Source: Bugula neritina
Taxonomy: Eukaryota; Bryozoa; Gymnolaemata; Cheilostomatida; Bugulidae
Direction: 5' to 3'
Assembly: GCA_964035545.1 (NCBI GenBank)
Contig: OZ037772.1
Location: 8,225,650-8,289,649 of the forward strand
Length of the DNA: 64,000 nucleotides
In this document: positions 1-11,823 of the stretch, piece after piece
Numbering within the stretch: the stretch's first letter is position 1
How the letters are laid out: every line of letters begins with the position of its first letter
Notes under the pieces: generated by a model
Databases searched by the model: none
Told to the model about the DNA's origin: nothing
What the model saw: only the letters and a program-made list of their open reading frames with translations
Program-made: the position numbers and the translations under genes

Positions 1-110
1 TCTGTGTTTCACGCTATGTGTTCTAATTTACTTTTTACAATATAGAGTTTACATTCATACACTTTCAACTTTATACTCTGCACTCTACACCACATGTCTT
101 ATATACTCAA

Positions 111-208
111 CACGCACGCGCACGCACGCACGCACACGCACGCACACACACACACACACACACGCACACACACGCACACACACACACGCACACACACATA
201 CACACACG

Positions 209-240
<32 letters not shown>

Positions 241-316
241 CACACACACGCACACACACACACACGCACACACACACACACACACGCACACACACACACA
301 CACACACACGCACACA
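111..316. repeat. AC/GT dinucleotide microsatellite
   Basis: About 205 bases of alternating AC with scattered ACGC variants. The reading frames through it on both strands are only His-Thr or Cys-Val repeats and are not genes. It lies in the intron just upstream of the first visible exon of the partial gene at 421. Confidence 0.95.
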
Positions 317-420
317 TAGCTCACATGGAGTCAGACAACTCCACATGCTATAAATAGCACCTGCCTATATAAACACATTCTGTATATTATATAACTATCT
401 CTTACTTTATCTGCTGGTAG

Positions 421-1338
421 TTTGGATCAATGTTGGATAACTCAGCCATGGGCTCCATGAGATCCGGTGTCTCCCAGGCCTCCACTCCTGACGGCACAGA
501 ACTAGCATTGAGTGCATCAGAACAAACAGGAAGTGAGAGTTTTGACGAAGTGGACTCGCTACAAGTAGAGGTAATTTATCACTAGCTATATATGTATAGT
601 GTTAGACACAACACTCACTGTAATATTGGTTGTACAAGTTGGTTTTGTATTGTTTATAGCTAATTGCAATTTGATATAAACATGTATTACTGATAGCTTG
701 GTTTTAACCAACTCCCTGTATTGCTAAGTGAGTTGGTGCTGTAAGAGGACGACCCTTAACATCAGCATGTTAGTTTCTTTAAACTATTAGTCTAGGTTCT
801 TACAAATACATACATAGCCTCAATGAAGAACAACTATAAATGGGTTGGGGGTCCTCAGTCCAACTCCACTATATTAGTCGATATGGTAGCATTGATGAAT
901 TATCCAATGATATCAGTGTCGACCTTGTAACAGGAAATCACAGGACTGCAGCTAATAGATGGGAGATTTGTTTTTTCTCAGCTTTTAGCTTTGAGACTGC
1001 AAACCAACTTTAGGGTAGCAATAACTTTTGACTAGTTTATATGCTGTGTGCAATACTATATGTCAGCTATACCTATATTGTATGTCATGTAACTTTATAT
1101 TGTCTAATAATACATTGTACTATAAATATATATTGTGGATCTAAAACATTATAATTATATAATAGAATATTATATATAAACTATATTATTATATAACCTA
1201 CATTATTATATAAACTATGCTATTATATATACCATAATATTACGTCATGTCTTATAGCTGGGAGAGTTTGATTCTGACAACGACTCTGTAAGGTCTGGTG
1301 TATCATATATCCACACACCAGTTGGAAGCCTCCAGTAA
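421..1338 (+). CDS. 3' end of an unidentified gene (last two coding exons)
   Basis: Two exons can be read: 421-570 (acceptor GGTAG before 421, donor GAG|GTAATT) and 1258-1338 (acceptor TTATAG, stop TAA at 1336-1338). Both joints are phase 0. They encode about 76 C-terminal residues, rich in Ser, Gly and Asp/Glu, with no recognised domain. A short motif occurs twice, once per exon: MRSGVSQASTPDG and VRSGVSYIHTPVG, i.e. RSGVS followed by TP.G. This looks like a small internal duplication or repeated linear motif. The tail is hydrophilic with no membrane segment. The gene must begin left of the window. The 571-1257 intron is AT-rich with short TATTATATA palindromes. Function unknown; the exon model rests on frame continuity and splice consensus only. 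Confidence 0.5.
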
Positions 1339-2180
1339 CCACCCTCACATGCTTTCATTTCATGCGCCTGGACCTCAGTCTTTCACTCATTATCACGAGT
1401 AGCCCTAAGGTCACCCTCACTGTCTCCAGAACTCTGGCTATTATATGCACTCTCTCTCTCTCTGAGTTGGTTTATTGTACTCTGATTCTGTTACTCTTTG
1501 AGCAATACACGATATTATATCACATTATATACTCGTGTCTAATTCGCTTCCTATTATAAATATAGTGTTTTTTTCACTTCACCTCGTAACAGTTTCAACT
1601 CTCTCACCAACCTACCAGCTCTTCAACGGCGTCTATTCATTTCTAACAACTCTTTAAATGTCAACATTTAGTTAATTTTATTTGGGAAAAAGTTTATATC
1701 ACTTTCAACACTGTACTTATTTTCTCTACAATAATGTTCTCTTGAAGTGCGCGCTTAGTATTTAGAGAGCTGGCTAAGTATGAGGTCAAGTCCCGATAAC
1801 TGGTGGTGTCAGCAAAAACGGCTGATAATAATTGTTTTGGGGCCACAAAAATACCTCAAACCATGTGGTCAGCATGGTGAGAGACACAGTCTGTAGCCTG
1901 CTTTACAACCCTTGTCACCAGGGGTTATCACCTGGATGAAGACTTCAAGCAAAAGGGAGTTATCAAGGAAAATTGCTTGAAGCAGCACCTAGTTGGTGTT
2001 CAATGAGTGCACTGTTCACCCGACATTATGTATCAATATTATAGAGTACACTGTACTCAGTCACCTCCAACTCGGTGCTGCTTTTAGCGATATTCAGATA
2101 TTTATGTAAATGCCAGAATATTCAATATATTATAATAATAATCATAACAGCTGTGTGGTTATGCTTTGTTAACTTCATAG
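1339..2180. other. Intergenic/3' UTR sequence, no gene seen
   Basis: AT-rich sequence after the stop of the partial gene. It probably starts with that gene's 3' UTR, but I see no clear AATAAA close downstream. The stretch 2050-2180 resembles, in reverse orientation, sequence near 59880, so part of it is a dispersed repeat. Confidence 0.4.
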
Positions 2181-2391
2181 ATTATAAAACCCTGGTGGAA
2201 GGAGTTTTTTGTTAAACCCGGCTAATTAGACTTATTCTGATGGGACACAGGAGTAATTATAACTGGATGCTCTTTTTAACATCACCAATGACCTTTTTAG
2301 GAGTTCAAACCTATTACTTCGTGCTTACCTACTAGGCAAACACTCTAAAGCCTAATCACTGGGGCCTAGAGTCCTAGACCGTGGTTGCTCC
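2181..2391 (-). mobile_element. tRNA-derived SINE, copy 1 (minus strand)
   Basis: Read on the minus strand, this shares the order of features of the SINE at 45021: a tRNA-like head with GTTTGCCTAGTA, a B-box-like GGTTTGAACTCC, then CATTGGTGATGTTA, AAGAGCATCCAGT, and a tail ending in a CCAGGGTTTT-type segment. The matching body and opposite orientation show a dispersed family. The B box is imperfect, so this copy is probably not transcribed. Boundaries are good to about 10 bases. Confidence 0.65.
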
Positions 2392-2684
2392 TTATAGAAT
2401 ATAGATTATAAAAATGGATGTTGTTACTTGATTGTAACCTTTAACGTCATGACCTACTTTCACGGTTCAATGGTTCTTTATCAATTTTGTGCAAGTTACT
2501 GTTTCTATAAATACCGGCCACCACAGGACCACAGGGGTAAAAAGTGACCAAGGTGACTACTGTTTCTATAAATAGTCCATTACTTGCTGCATAGTGTGGT
2601 ATGTTGGTGAATAAAACAACAAAATCTCAACTAACATGCAAGTTATATGGGATAGGTTTGTAACTTCAAGTAAGGAGCATATAG

Positions 2685-3497
2685 CAACCTGTATAGACAT
2701 TGAATACTTATCTTGTCTCCCAGCTCCATGAAAGCCATTAAACTTATTTCAAACAACTCAAGCCAATGGCAAGCTGGTAGATAAACTTTGTAAATAAAGG
2801 TGAGTGGGTAAACTGATAATATGCATAATGTGGCAGGGGATATTTTAGCCTTGCTTTAAAAATATGTCTAGTGCAGCCTGTATACTGTAGTAGCATGCAT
2901 ACTGTAGTATTTATACTGTAGTATGTATACTGTAGTATGTATACTGTAGTAATATGTATACTGTAGTAGCATGTATACTGTATATTACTGCAGTATACAC
3001 ATTACTACAGTATGCATACATATTACAGTATAATTACAAATCACGGTATACCTATTACTGTATACACGCTACAGTATCTGTACTACAAAATAATATATAC
3101 TTCAGTATACACACTTCAGTATACACACTTCAGTATACACACTACAGTATACAGTTTACACACTACGTTCCACAGCATGCAAACTACAGCAAACTAAATG
3201 CCCTAAGCGTAATGAAAACTAGAGTAGACACAATATTATGATGGCAATATAGTTGAATGCTACAGTATAGTTATGTACTACACTAAACATCATATTTTGA
3301 AAGTGAGGCTCTGTTTATATGCTGCAACTACAGATAATAGGTATAGTCTGCCATATGCTTTATCAGTTTACCCACTCAACTCTATTTATACAAAGTTTAT
3401 CTATAGGCTTGGCATTGGCTTAGGTTGTTTCAAATTATAAGTTTAATAGCTTTCATGGAGCTGGGAGGCAAGATAAGCATTCAATATCTACAGGTTG
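2685..3497. repeat. Large inverted repeat (palindromic MITE-like element)
   Basis: Arms of about 140 bases, 2685-2826 and 3355-3497, are imperfect reverse complements (for example CAGCTCCATGAAAGC on the left against GCTTTCATGGAGCTG on the right). The centre consists of many TACTGTAGTA-type units on the left and TACAGTATACAC units on the right, which also pair with each other. The whole can fold into one long hairpin. There is no coding capacity. A non-autonomous DNA transposon is the likely origin; I could not define a target duplication. Confidence 0.7.
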
Positions 3498-3813
3498 TTC
3501 GTAGAGTAACATAGAAGAGAAATTGTAGTGCAGTGTTGGCAGAGTATTTTACTAGCTGAAGCGAACTGCAACCTTGAAAGAGATCTACAGATTACAGCAG
3601 GACCGTTAGCAGTTGCCACCAGCTCTAATAAAGTAAGTTCCATTTGTACTGAAAAGTTGTGTGTAGAAATAGTACAGAGAGCAGAGTAGATTTACATTGA
3701 ATGTGTGTGTCTTTACTTTCCCATCACTCATTTATAAATAATTTGGTAGATGAAAATATTCACACTCGTGACTCTCTAATACATTTCAGCACAGATGCTG
3801 ACCCACCATGCTG

Positions 3814-4105
3814 TTAGGTAAAACCGGCACCAGTAAAAACAGCGCAGGTAAAAATGGCACACTGATGCTAAATTTTACCAAACCCCCAACTCTTAAACCT
3901 CAATCCCAAACTCAGACCCCATCCCCAAATCTAACCCCCTAATTGAAACCCCCCAACCACCACCCTAAACCTTAACATTGAAAATTCGCCATTTTCACCT
4001 ACTTTTCCATTTGTGCCATTATTACCTGTGCCATTATTACCTGCGCCATTTTTACCTGTGCCATTTTTACGGTGCCATTTTTACCTGTGCTGTTTTTACC
4101 GGACA
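3814..4105. mobile_element. MITE-A copy 1 (GGTAAAAATGGC inverted-repeat element)
   Basis: Starts with repeated GGTAAAA..GGCAC units and ends with repeated GTGCCATTTTTACC units, which are reverse complements, around a C-rich AACCCCAAACCC core. It ends in TTTTTACCGGACA, as do other copies. The same element recurs at 8038, 11099/18536, 22427 and 48968. A reading frame at 4013-4276 runs out of it and is not a gene. Confidence 0.75.
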
Positions 4106-4108
4106 CTA

Positions 4109-4417
4109 AGCCTAGGGCCACACTGTGCGTATTTTCACATGCGAACATTTAAACCACAAGTAGCAAAGGTGTCCACTGTATGCGTTGAGAAAACATTCGC
4201 ACTTGTTGTTCAGCATTCTGAACGCAAGTGCGAATCGTCTCTGTCGGCGTCACCTAATTTGCTGGTAGTTATTTAGCGAGCCCATTTTTTAATTTAGTGC
4301 TACATTCCAGTAAATTGCGTTTTATTGAAAGCGAGTGCGATTTAAAAATGAAAGCTTTATTTATCACGCATCACTAACGCTACAGTGGACACCTTTACTA
4401 CAGTGTGGCCCTAGGCT
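4109..4417. mobile_element. MITE-B copy 1 (AGCCTAGGGCCACACTG termini)
   Basis: Begins AGCCTAGGGCCACACTG after a TA and ends CAGTGTGGCCCTAGGCT. The full-length relative is at 60191. Here the right inverted repeat lacks about 35 bases present in the other copy, and the right flank no longer reads TA, so this copy is older or internally deleted. It abuts MITE-A copy 1. Confidence 0.75.
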
Positions 4418-5491
4418 AAGCCACTATCATCAGACCTTGTCAGATAGCGGTTGTCAGCAGTTGTGTTTGATTTCTCATACAAACTGCACCTTAATATAAA
4501 GACTTGTCAAGTGTATTCTCTGTAGACTAAATTGAAAATATAATATTGCACAAGTTTACTCCAGTAGTAGGCTACTGCAATAGAACAAAAAGTTATTAAA
4601 TTACTTACCCTCATCGTGCTAAAAGCTTAATTAATTGTGACCATAAATATAGTGTAAATGCATTAACAACTCAATCAATGGCTACAGCAAAATATTGCTT
4701 TGCCAGGTTCTGTGCTGCATTGACTAGCACTAAAACCATCAAGAATAGCTGTTGTCTCTCAGGTCAACAAAGTAGTTGACAACGTTTCTTTGACCACCAC
4801 AGTCTTACAGTTGAAATCAAGAACTCCATAGATAGTGTTTTGTATTGACACATTGCCTCACTTCTTCTATGTCACACTCTCTCTTTGCTTATTACTTCTT
4901 GTCATGTGACTTCCTCCCTTTCTGTCATAAACTGTCTTGCAACTAAGATATTCCTAAACTTTGACTAGCTCTCACACAACCTTTTATTATTCTAGTATTT
5001 TTATTGTAGGTACTTGTGTACTAATGGGTGGGTTTTGTCTCAACAACAGCACATGAAAAGCAGTCATTTCTTGAGACAGTTTGCTCTCTGATGTACTAAT
5101 GTTGAAGGTGTGTGCTAAATTTTCTAATAAGAACACTCATTTTTAAACTGGCACCCATACTCTACGGAAATAAAAGGACATGCAATGTAATTTAGGGAGC
5201 AAATTCAAATTGCAAATTTCAGGGCATTTATGGAGCTAAAACTCTGCCAATTTAATGTTAGCAGCTTAGTTTACTTCACTCTGTCTATCTAAATTAATTT
5301 TTTTAATTCACGGTCAATAGTTAGCTGGGAGGTTTGTCGTTTAGAAGATCAGTAGATTTTTCATTTGACAGAAAACTAAAGCAAAAGTTAAAAAAATCTT
5401 GCTATGCATCTCAGGAGTATTTTAAATTGTTCTTGTAGTACCTCAATTGAGCCTCATGCTTTAGAAAAGAAGTGACCATCTTATTCAACAC
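4418..5491. other. Upstream region of the large gene, no coding exon seen
   Basis: AT-rich and without a convincing coding exon. It may contain the promoter and 5' UTR of the gene starting at 5515; a TTTAG acceptor-like site near 5464 could begin the exon carrying the start codon. I cannot point to a specific core promoter. Confidence 0.3.
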
Positions 5492-5515
5492 ATGAGTAAA
5501 CTCACACAAAGCTGA
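5492..5515 (+). promoter_or_regulatory. Short upstream ORF overlapping the start codon
   Basis: ATG at 5492 opens a seven-codon frame ending TGA at 5513-5515. The last base of that stop is the first base of the ATG at 5515 (TGATG). If this sequence is in the mRNA leader, the uORF could dampen translation or allow reinitiation. That is inference; the transcription start is unknown. Confidence 0.25.
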
Positions 5516-7543
5516 TGGGAAAGCTGATGGGAAAGCTAAGTGGTAAACAGGGCTCTGATTCCAAAAATGATGATGAAGAGAAACAGACAAGCACTTGTGA
5601 GTTGAGGATAACTACCATCTGTCTTGAGGCAGTGTTATATTGTTTTTTGAATTTTCCAAAGTTAATGGCACTGATTTTCCTGACCTATATGAATACGCAT
5701 TCTTACATGTCACATTACAGCTAAAACTGAAGATGCTGTAAAAGTGTCCTCAGATATTCCAATCTGTACAGTTCTCACAAATAGAATAGAAGTTCTCCTT
5801 AAGCAGACCATAGCTGTGAACACAGTTAGAGAGTCTGGATACAGTGTGACAGAACTGGTGGAGACCATCCAGAGACTGGCACAGAAGCTAGATGGAGGGA
5901 AAGCTTTGAAGAAAATTAGAGCTTTGATGAAAATTATAACAAACCTTCATGCTGGACAGCGTGCTGTCCAATATGAAGCTATCAAATGGGAAGAAGAAAG
6001 TCAAACATTCCTTCATCTTCCTCAGACAGGAAGAATCATCATAGAAAATATTAGAGAAGACGAATTGGAGACATTTTTGTCTGCCATTAGTCTGCTTCTT
6101 GACGATGTAATCGTGGCTTTCCCAACTCTAGATGTCTTTGAAGTCACTGAACAAGCTCGTGAAAAGTTGGTTTCTCCAATCAAAGCTGACAAACTGAAGG
6201 GAATTGAGGGGCTCGTTTCCGGTTTATTGCTGAACGTCATGCAGAATAGAGAGTTCCTGTTTCAAGACTTAGTCTCAGAAGTTACACGTTTTTTACCAGA
6301 GACAGTTGTCGAAAGTCTTAACCAGATCTACAAAATGAAAGAAGACGTACTAAATAGAGATGGTCACAGGTTTACAGATCCACAACAACTGAATGAATTT
6401 ACTGACAGATACACAGCTTGTGTCAAGTTCTTCGTTGACGATTTTTACTGTTTCCCTCTTCGACCAAACCAAGAGGTCAGTTGGTTAGCTTTTCTCATTA
6501 GTTAGGATTCGAAATTGACCGCATTATATTCATGTCATACTCTTTGCCCATCATCTTTCTAACGGTTATTTTTGGCATGTTTCAGACCAAGAAGATGCTT
6601 TTGGAGCTGAAACCTACTGCAGAAGAGTTGAGATGCACGTTGAATGTTTACGATGTGTAAGCTTAATTGCATAGATTGTGTTGGTATCTTCATTACTCAC
6701 TTCATTCTTTTTGATACGTCTAAAACTCTTAGCGATATCTCTGCTAACAACACTCTTTCAGTTAATAAGTGCAAAGCCAAATATCAAATGTTGTCAGTTT
6801 TTGACCTGCAATAAAAAAAGTTTTTTTCAAGTGATTTGATTTTGTAATTTTCTTTTGTTTGAGTTTATCACGAGTTAGGCCTTTTGGGTGTTGGAATTTG
6901 TTTTTATAGTGTGGTGTCTCATTGATGAATTTCAGGTTAATTAAAGGCTATAAAGAAAAAGGTGCCTTTACACCGAAAGAAGTAAATTTTCTTGCGAGGT
7001 AAACAACTATAAAAGCTTTGCAGTTCTAATACTTTTAAAGTAGATTTTCTCATATAAGTCTCACAATTGACAGGTTTTACTATTTGTCGTAAACTCGAGG
7101 CTAAACTTGTTTTTAGGAAAGCAATATTCAAGGTGTCGAAAAGTTCATTTTACTCCAATTCACTTATGATATTTTTAAGCATTCTGTAGTAACTCTTTGA
7201 GTTTAAATTTTAGAATTTAATTTACCCAAAACACTGAAACTCAATAGGTATCAGTACACAGTGCTAAATTTGTAGAGCATTCACTTTTCTTCTTTAACAT
7301 GCTAAACAGTGTCAGCTGTTTCTTCATTAGAAGCCACGACCTCAAAACCTCAGTTTTTCTTGGAAAATAAAACAGTATTTTCTCATCTGAGTCAACTAAA
7401 AAACAATTCTTTTTACAGTGAACAGCACAGTCTATGGTCGGCTGCCAACTCTCACCTTGAAAATCTGTTGAAGTTCTCCCGAGAAGATGAGATTGACAAA
7501 GAGGTTGGAGAACAGACAACTGAGGAAGGTATTACTGGTCAAG
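5515..7543 (+). CDS. Start exon and helical module 1
   Basis: Exons 5515-5596, A1 5721-6475, B1 6586-6656, C1 6936-6998, D1 7419-7543. ATG 5515 is chosen because an in-frame TAA lies 18 bases upstream and the frame joins exon A1 (phase 1). The N-terminus is MGKLMGKLSGK followed by an acidic, polar stretch. The module (~338 residues) looks all-helical and hydrophilic, starting KTEDAVKVSSDIPICTVL and ending with EQHSLWSAANSHLENLL and an acidic tail. It has no signal peptide or membrane segment. I do not recognise the family; a death-fold or adaptor-like bundle is only a guess. The block enters and leaves in phase 1, so it can be duplicated without shifting the frame. Confidence 0.6.
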
Positions 7544-8037
7544 GTAAGTTAACATGGGATGTCAAGTGAGAACTCTTTGTAAGCAGACCGTTATAGCTGT
7601 TAAACTGTGAAACTGAATGGTGACACGACGTTTCGAACGTGTCAATTGAAAAATGAACGCTTGGAAAACAGACAAATCGACAATAGACTGCAGTTCAAAA
7701 GTTGAAATTTTGCAAATAAACAATTGTAAAATGAACATTTAAAAAATGAAAAAATATTTAACATAGTCTAGTCCAAAAAAAGCTGTTCAAAATTCGGCCC
7801 AATCCAAAATAGCTTATTGGCAACCGAGGAAAGTGTTACTGTTCAAAATAAGTCGACATGTGATGTCAAGTGAGAACAGAAACTTTTTGGAAGCAGATCC
7901 ATAATAGCTGTTAAGCTGGGGTAACATGAAGTGGTCTTTTTATGTGAAGCTGTATATAGTGATATGATATTTCGCAAAATGTCAACTGGAAAATGAACAA
8001 TTGAAAAACTGACAGAATACCAATAAAAATAGATGAC

Positions 8038-8386
8038 TTTAGGTAAAAGTGGGACTGATAAAAACGGCACAGGTAAAAACGGCCTGGGTAAAAATGGCAC
8101 AGGTAATAATGGCACCAGTAATAAGTGCACAAATGGAAAAGTAGGAAAAAATGGCACACTGATGGTGAATTTTTCTAAAACCCAAACCCAAACGTCCAAC
8201 CCTTAAACCCCAACACCAAACCAAACCCTCATCCCTATAATCGAACCCCTAATTTCAAACACCCAACTCCATCCCAAACCCTAATATTGAAAATGTGCCA
8301 TTTCTACCTACTTTGCCATTTGTGCCATTACGACCAGTGCCATTATTACCTGTGCTATTTTTACCGATGCCATTTTTACCGGACAC
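8038..8386. mobile_element. MITE-A copy 2
   Basis: Same structure as copy 1: GGTAAAA..GGCAC units on the left, AACCCAAACCC core, GCCATTTTTACCGGACA on the right. It lies in the intron between modules 1 and 2, at the position homologous to copies 3 and 4, so it was present before the unit was duplicated. Confidence 0.75.
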
Positions 8387-8599
8387 CCCAATAAACAACT
8401 CGAAAATAGAAATTTTACAAATAAACAGTTCCAAAATAAACATTCATGAAATTAAAATTTAGAAAAAAAAGAATCAATGATTACAATGGCCTAGGCTGGT
8501 AAAGGCTGTTCAAATCTCATTGGGTCCAAAATGGTCAATTGTCAACGTGGTAAATTTTGAATTAATAAACTATTTGGTAACTAACAACACTTCCGTGGT

Positions 8600-8735
8600 A
8601 GGCAATTTAAAAATGACAATTGGAACACACCTATTTGGAAAAACTGACAATTGGCAAATAGAGAATTGGAAAATAGACGATTAGATAATAGACATTTGGA
8701 AAAATGACATTTGGAAAATGGCACGGCCTACTCAG
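8600..8735. repeat. Degenerate GGAAAATAGAC tandem repeat (intronic)
   Basis: Successive units of roughly 14-16 bases such as TTGGAAAATAGAC and TTAGATAATAGAC. Homologous tracts occur at 19015-19121 and 23026-23130 in the introns after modules 2 and 3. Confidence 0.55.
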
Positions 8736-9109
8736 CCAGGTCAAGAATAGCTTAATGAAGACTTAGGCAGTTTTAGATTAGAACTATTTGGTCGCTAACA
8801 CTAGATCCGTGATAGCCTGATTTTTACAGCGTTAATATTTATTGGTAAAAATTTTAAATTATGTAAAATTATTTAATTTATTAGTTACTAGTTATTTGGT
8901 ACTAGTTAATATGTACGTCCAATATATATTCTTCATTAACTCTAAATTATTTTCTCTCTTCCTTTCGAGTTTTAACTCATACTTATATCATACTCCATCT
9001 TGTTTCCAAAATGAAATACCTATCCTTTTTAATAAATGCAGTCATCCAATGAACGATTTTACTGGCTCATATGATTTATGAATACACATTCTTGCGTGTC
9101 AAATTACAG

Positions 9110-10923
9110 CTAAAGCTGAAGATGCTGTAAAGGTGTCTTCAGATATTCCAATCTGTACAGTTCTCACAAGTAGAATAGAAGCTCTCCTCAAACAGACCAT
9201 AGCTGTGAACACAGTGAAAGAGTCTGGATACAGTGTGACAGAACTGGTAGAGACAACCCAGAGACTGGCACAAAAGCTAGATGGAGGGAAAGTTCTGAAA
9301 AAAATTAGAACCTTAGGCAAAATCCTAACAACCCTGCATACTGAACAGCATGCTGTCCAAGACCAAGCTATTGAATGGGAAGAAGAAAGTCAAACATTCC
9401 TTCATCTTCCACAGACAGGAAGAATCATCTTAGAAAATATTGGAGAGAACAAAGTGGAAACATTGTCATCTGCCGTTAGTCTTTGCCTCGACGATGTGAT
9501 CGTGGCTTTCCCAACTCTAGGCGTTTTTGAAGTCATTGAACAAGCTCGTGACAAGTTAGTTTCTCCAATCAAAGCTGACAGACTGAAGGGAGTTGAGGGA
9601 CTTGTTTCCGGTTTAGTGCTGAACATCATACAGGATAGAGAGTTCCTGTTCCAAGACTTAGTCTCAGAAGTTACCTGTTTTTCACCAGAGACAGTTGTTA
9701 AAAATCTCAACCAGATCTACGGAATGAAAGAAAACTTGCTGAACAGAGATGGTCACAGGTTTACAAATTCACAACAACTGAATGAATTTACTGACAGATA
9801 CACAGCTTGTGTCAAGTTCTTTGTTGACGATTTTGACTGTTTCCCTCTTCAACCAAAGCAAGAGGTCAGTTGGTTAGCTCATCCCATCAGTTAGGATTCG
9901 AAATTGACCGCATTATATTCATGTCATACTTTTTGCCCATCGTCTTTCTAAGGTTATTTTTGGCATGTTTCAGACCAGGAAAATGCTTTTGGAGCTGAAA
10001 CCCACTGCAGAAGAGTTGAGATGCACGCTGAATGTTTACGACGTGTAAGTTTAATTTTGTAGATTGTGTTGGTATCTTCATTGTTTACTTTAAGCTTTTG
10101 TAGTCTAAAACCTTTATCAAAATTTTCCCTAATAACACTTTTTCAAATAATAAGTTTCAAATCAAATATCAAATGTTGTCGCAATTGTTAACCTGCAATG
10201 AACAGAGTTACATGTTTCAAGTGATTTGATTTTGTCGCATATGTTTGCTTGAGTTTATCACAAGTTATGCCTTTTTGGTGTTGATGTTTGTTTGTATAGT
10301 GTGGTGTCCCATTTATGAATTTCAGGTTAATTAAAGACTATAAAGAAAGAGGTGCCTTTAAACCAAAAGAAGTGAATTCTCTTGCAAGGTAGACAACTAT
10401 ATAAGCTTTGCAGTTCCAATACTTCTCAAGTAGATTTCTTCATATAAGTACCGCAGGTGACATATTTTTCTGTTTGCTGCAAACTCAAGGCTAAATTTAT
10501 AAGAAAGCTATGTGTAAGGTGTTGTAAAATTTATTTTGCTCAAATCCACTTATGACAATTCTAGGCATTTTTAGTAGTTTTTTGTGTTTAAATTTTATAA
10601 CTTGCAATTCACATCAAACACTAAAACTCAGTAGGTTTTACCACACAGTGCTACATATGCAGAGCACGTACCTTGCTTCTTGAGCATGCTCAAAGGTGTT
10701 CTGTTTCTTCATCGGAAACCACAACCTTAAAAGCTTATCAGTTTTTGCGAAATTGAAAAGTATTTATTTAAATTAAATAAAATAACACTTTTTTACAGTG
10801 AACAGCACAATCTTTGGTCTACTGCCAACTCCCATCTTGCAAATCTGTTGAAGTTCTCCCGAGAAGATGAGAGTGACAAAGAGGTTGGAGAACAGACAAC
10901 TGAGGAAGGTGTTACTGGTCAAG
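9110..10923 (+). CDS. Helical module 2
   Basis: Exons A2 9110-9864 (755 nt), B2 9974-10044 (71), C2 10326-10388 (63), D2 10799-10923 (125). Lengths are identical to modules 1 and 3, and all donors and acceptors are consensus. It joins D1 in phase 1 and D2 leaves in phase 1. The protein starts KAEDAVKVSSDIPICTVL and is closely similar to module 1, with changes such as VLKKIRTLGKILTTLHTEQ and CLDDVIVAFPTLGVFEVIEQ. No stop or frameshift is seen, so the copy looks intact. It is the most diverged of the first three. Family not recognised. Confidence 0.6.
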
Positions 10924-11098
10924 GTAGGTTGACATGTGATGTCAAGTGAGAACTCTTTGTAAGCAGACCGTTATAGCTGTTGAGCTGGGGTAACTCGAAG
11001 AAAATTTTTTTTATGTTAAACTGTACGATATTTTGAAAAATGTCAATTGGAAAATGAACACTTGAAAAGCCGACAGATCACCAATAGAAATGGACAAG

Positions 11099-11211
11099 TT
11101 TAGGTAAAATTGACACTGGTGAAAGTGGCACAAGTAAAAATGACACCAGTAATAAGTGCACAACTAGTAATAAGTGCACAAATAGAAAAGTAGGAAAAAA
11201 AATGGCGCACT
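11099..11211. mobile_element. MITE-A copy 3, left part (split by Gypsy element 1)
   Basis: Left half of a MITE-A copy (GGTAAAATTGACAC and GTAATAAGTGCAC units). It is interrupted at 11211 by the 5' LTR of element 1 and resumes at 18536 after the 3' LTR. The sequence CACT is repeated on both sides (11208-11211 and 18536-18539) as a 4-bp target duplication. Confidence 0.8.
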
Positions 11212-11773
11212 TGTGATAGATTCTCATCCTCTACTCAAGTAACTGCGTGTGTCAGTATTATAATTACTGTTGCGTATATTTTGAATGCTGTAATTGTAGC
11301 TAAGTTGCACTAGCTTTCTAATGCCTTATTATTGTGATTAAGCTTTCAGTATAATGTAATTTTCATTAAATACGCATTTCCAGAGTTATTTTCCCTTTTT
11401 GCTATTTCATCGTTTTGCATTAATACTGATACTGGAAATTTGTGTAGCTTTTATGAATGCCTTCAATAGGTTGTTATTATAGCTAAATTCTTGGCCTATT
11501 GAATTATTCATTCTCCTTTGTCTATTTTTCTTTTGTTACTGCCAAGCTTAACTTTCTTTTGTCTGTTGGAACATTCTAGATGTGAATTCTTGTGTATAAA
11601 AGCAGGCGAGTTTCCAGTGTAGATTCAGACTACTACTGGAGCTCGCTGGTAGTAGGACCACATAAGCTGTATTTAATGCTAATAAAGTTATCTTCATTCG
11701 TATTCAGATACTTGGCTTATTCTCTCTAGAGCATGTAGGCACTAGTTGCATTCAAAACCCACAGTTTACTACA
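11212..11773 (+). repeat. 5' LTR of element 1
   Basis: 562 bp, TG...CA termini. It contains a TATA-like TGTATAAAAG near 11592 and a poly(A) signal AATAAAG near 11682, in the order expected of a promoter-containing LTR. A related solo LTR is at 54989 and a more distant one at 50253. Confidence 0.95.
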
Positions 11774-11823
11774 TTGGTGGCAGCGGTGGGATTTTCGAAT
11801 AACTAGTTGCCGAGCGGCACGCA

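Larger units (their letters stand above)
7544..9109. other. Intron between modules 1 and 2
   Basis: Holds MITE-A copy 2 and degenerate GGAAAATAGAC-type repeats. At 7807-7820 it preserves the empty site of the solo LTR found in the matching intron at 21849. The intron is clearly homologous to those after modules 2 and 3. Confidence 0.7.

Noticed and set aside
85-357. Open frames of Cys-Val or His-Thr repeats on both strands
   Set aside because: They are translations of the AC microsatellite; the same applies to 45250-45878.
4013-4276. 87-residue + strand protein
   Set aside because: Runs across the GCCATTTTTACC repeats of MITE-A into MITE-B.
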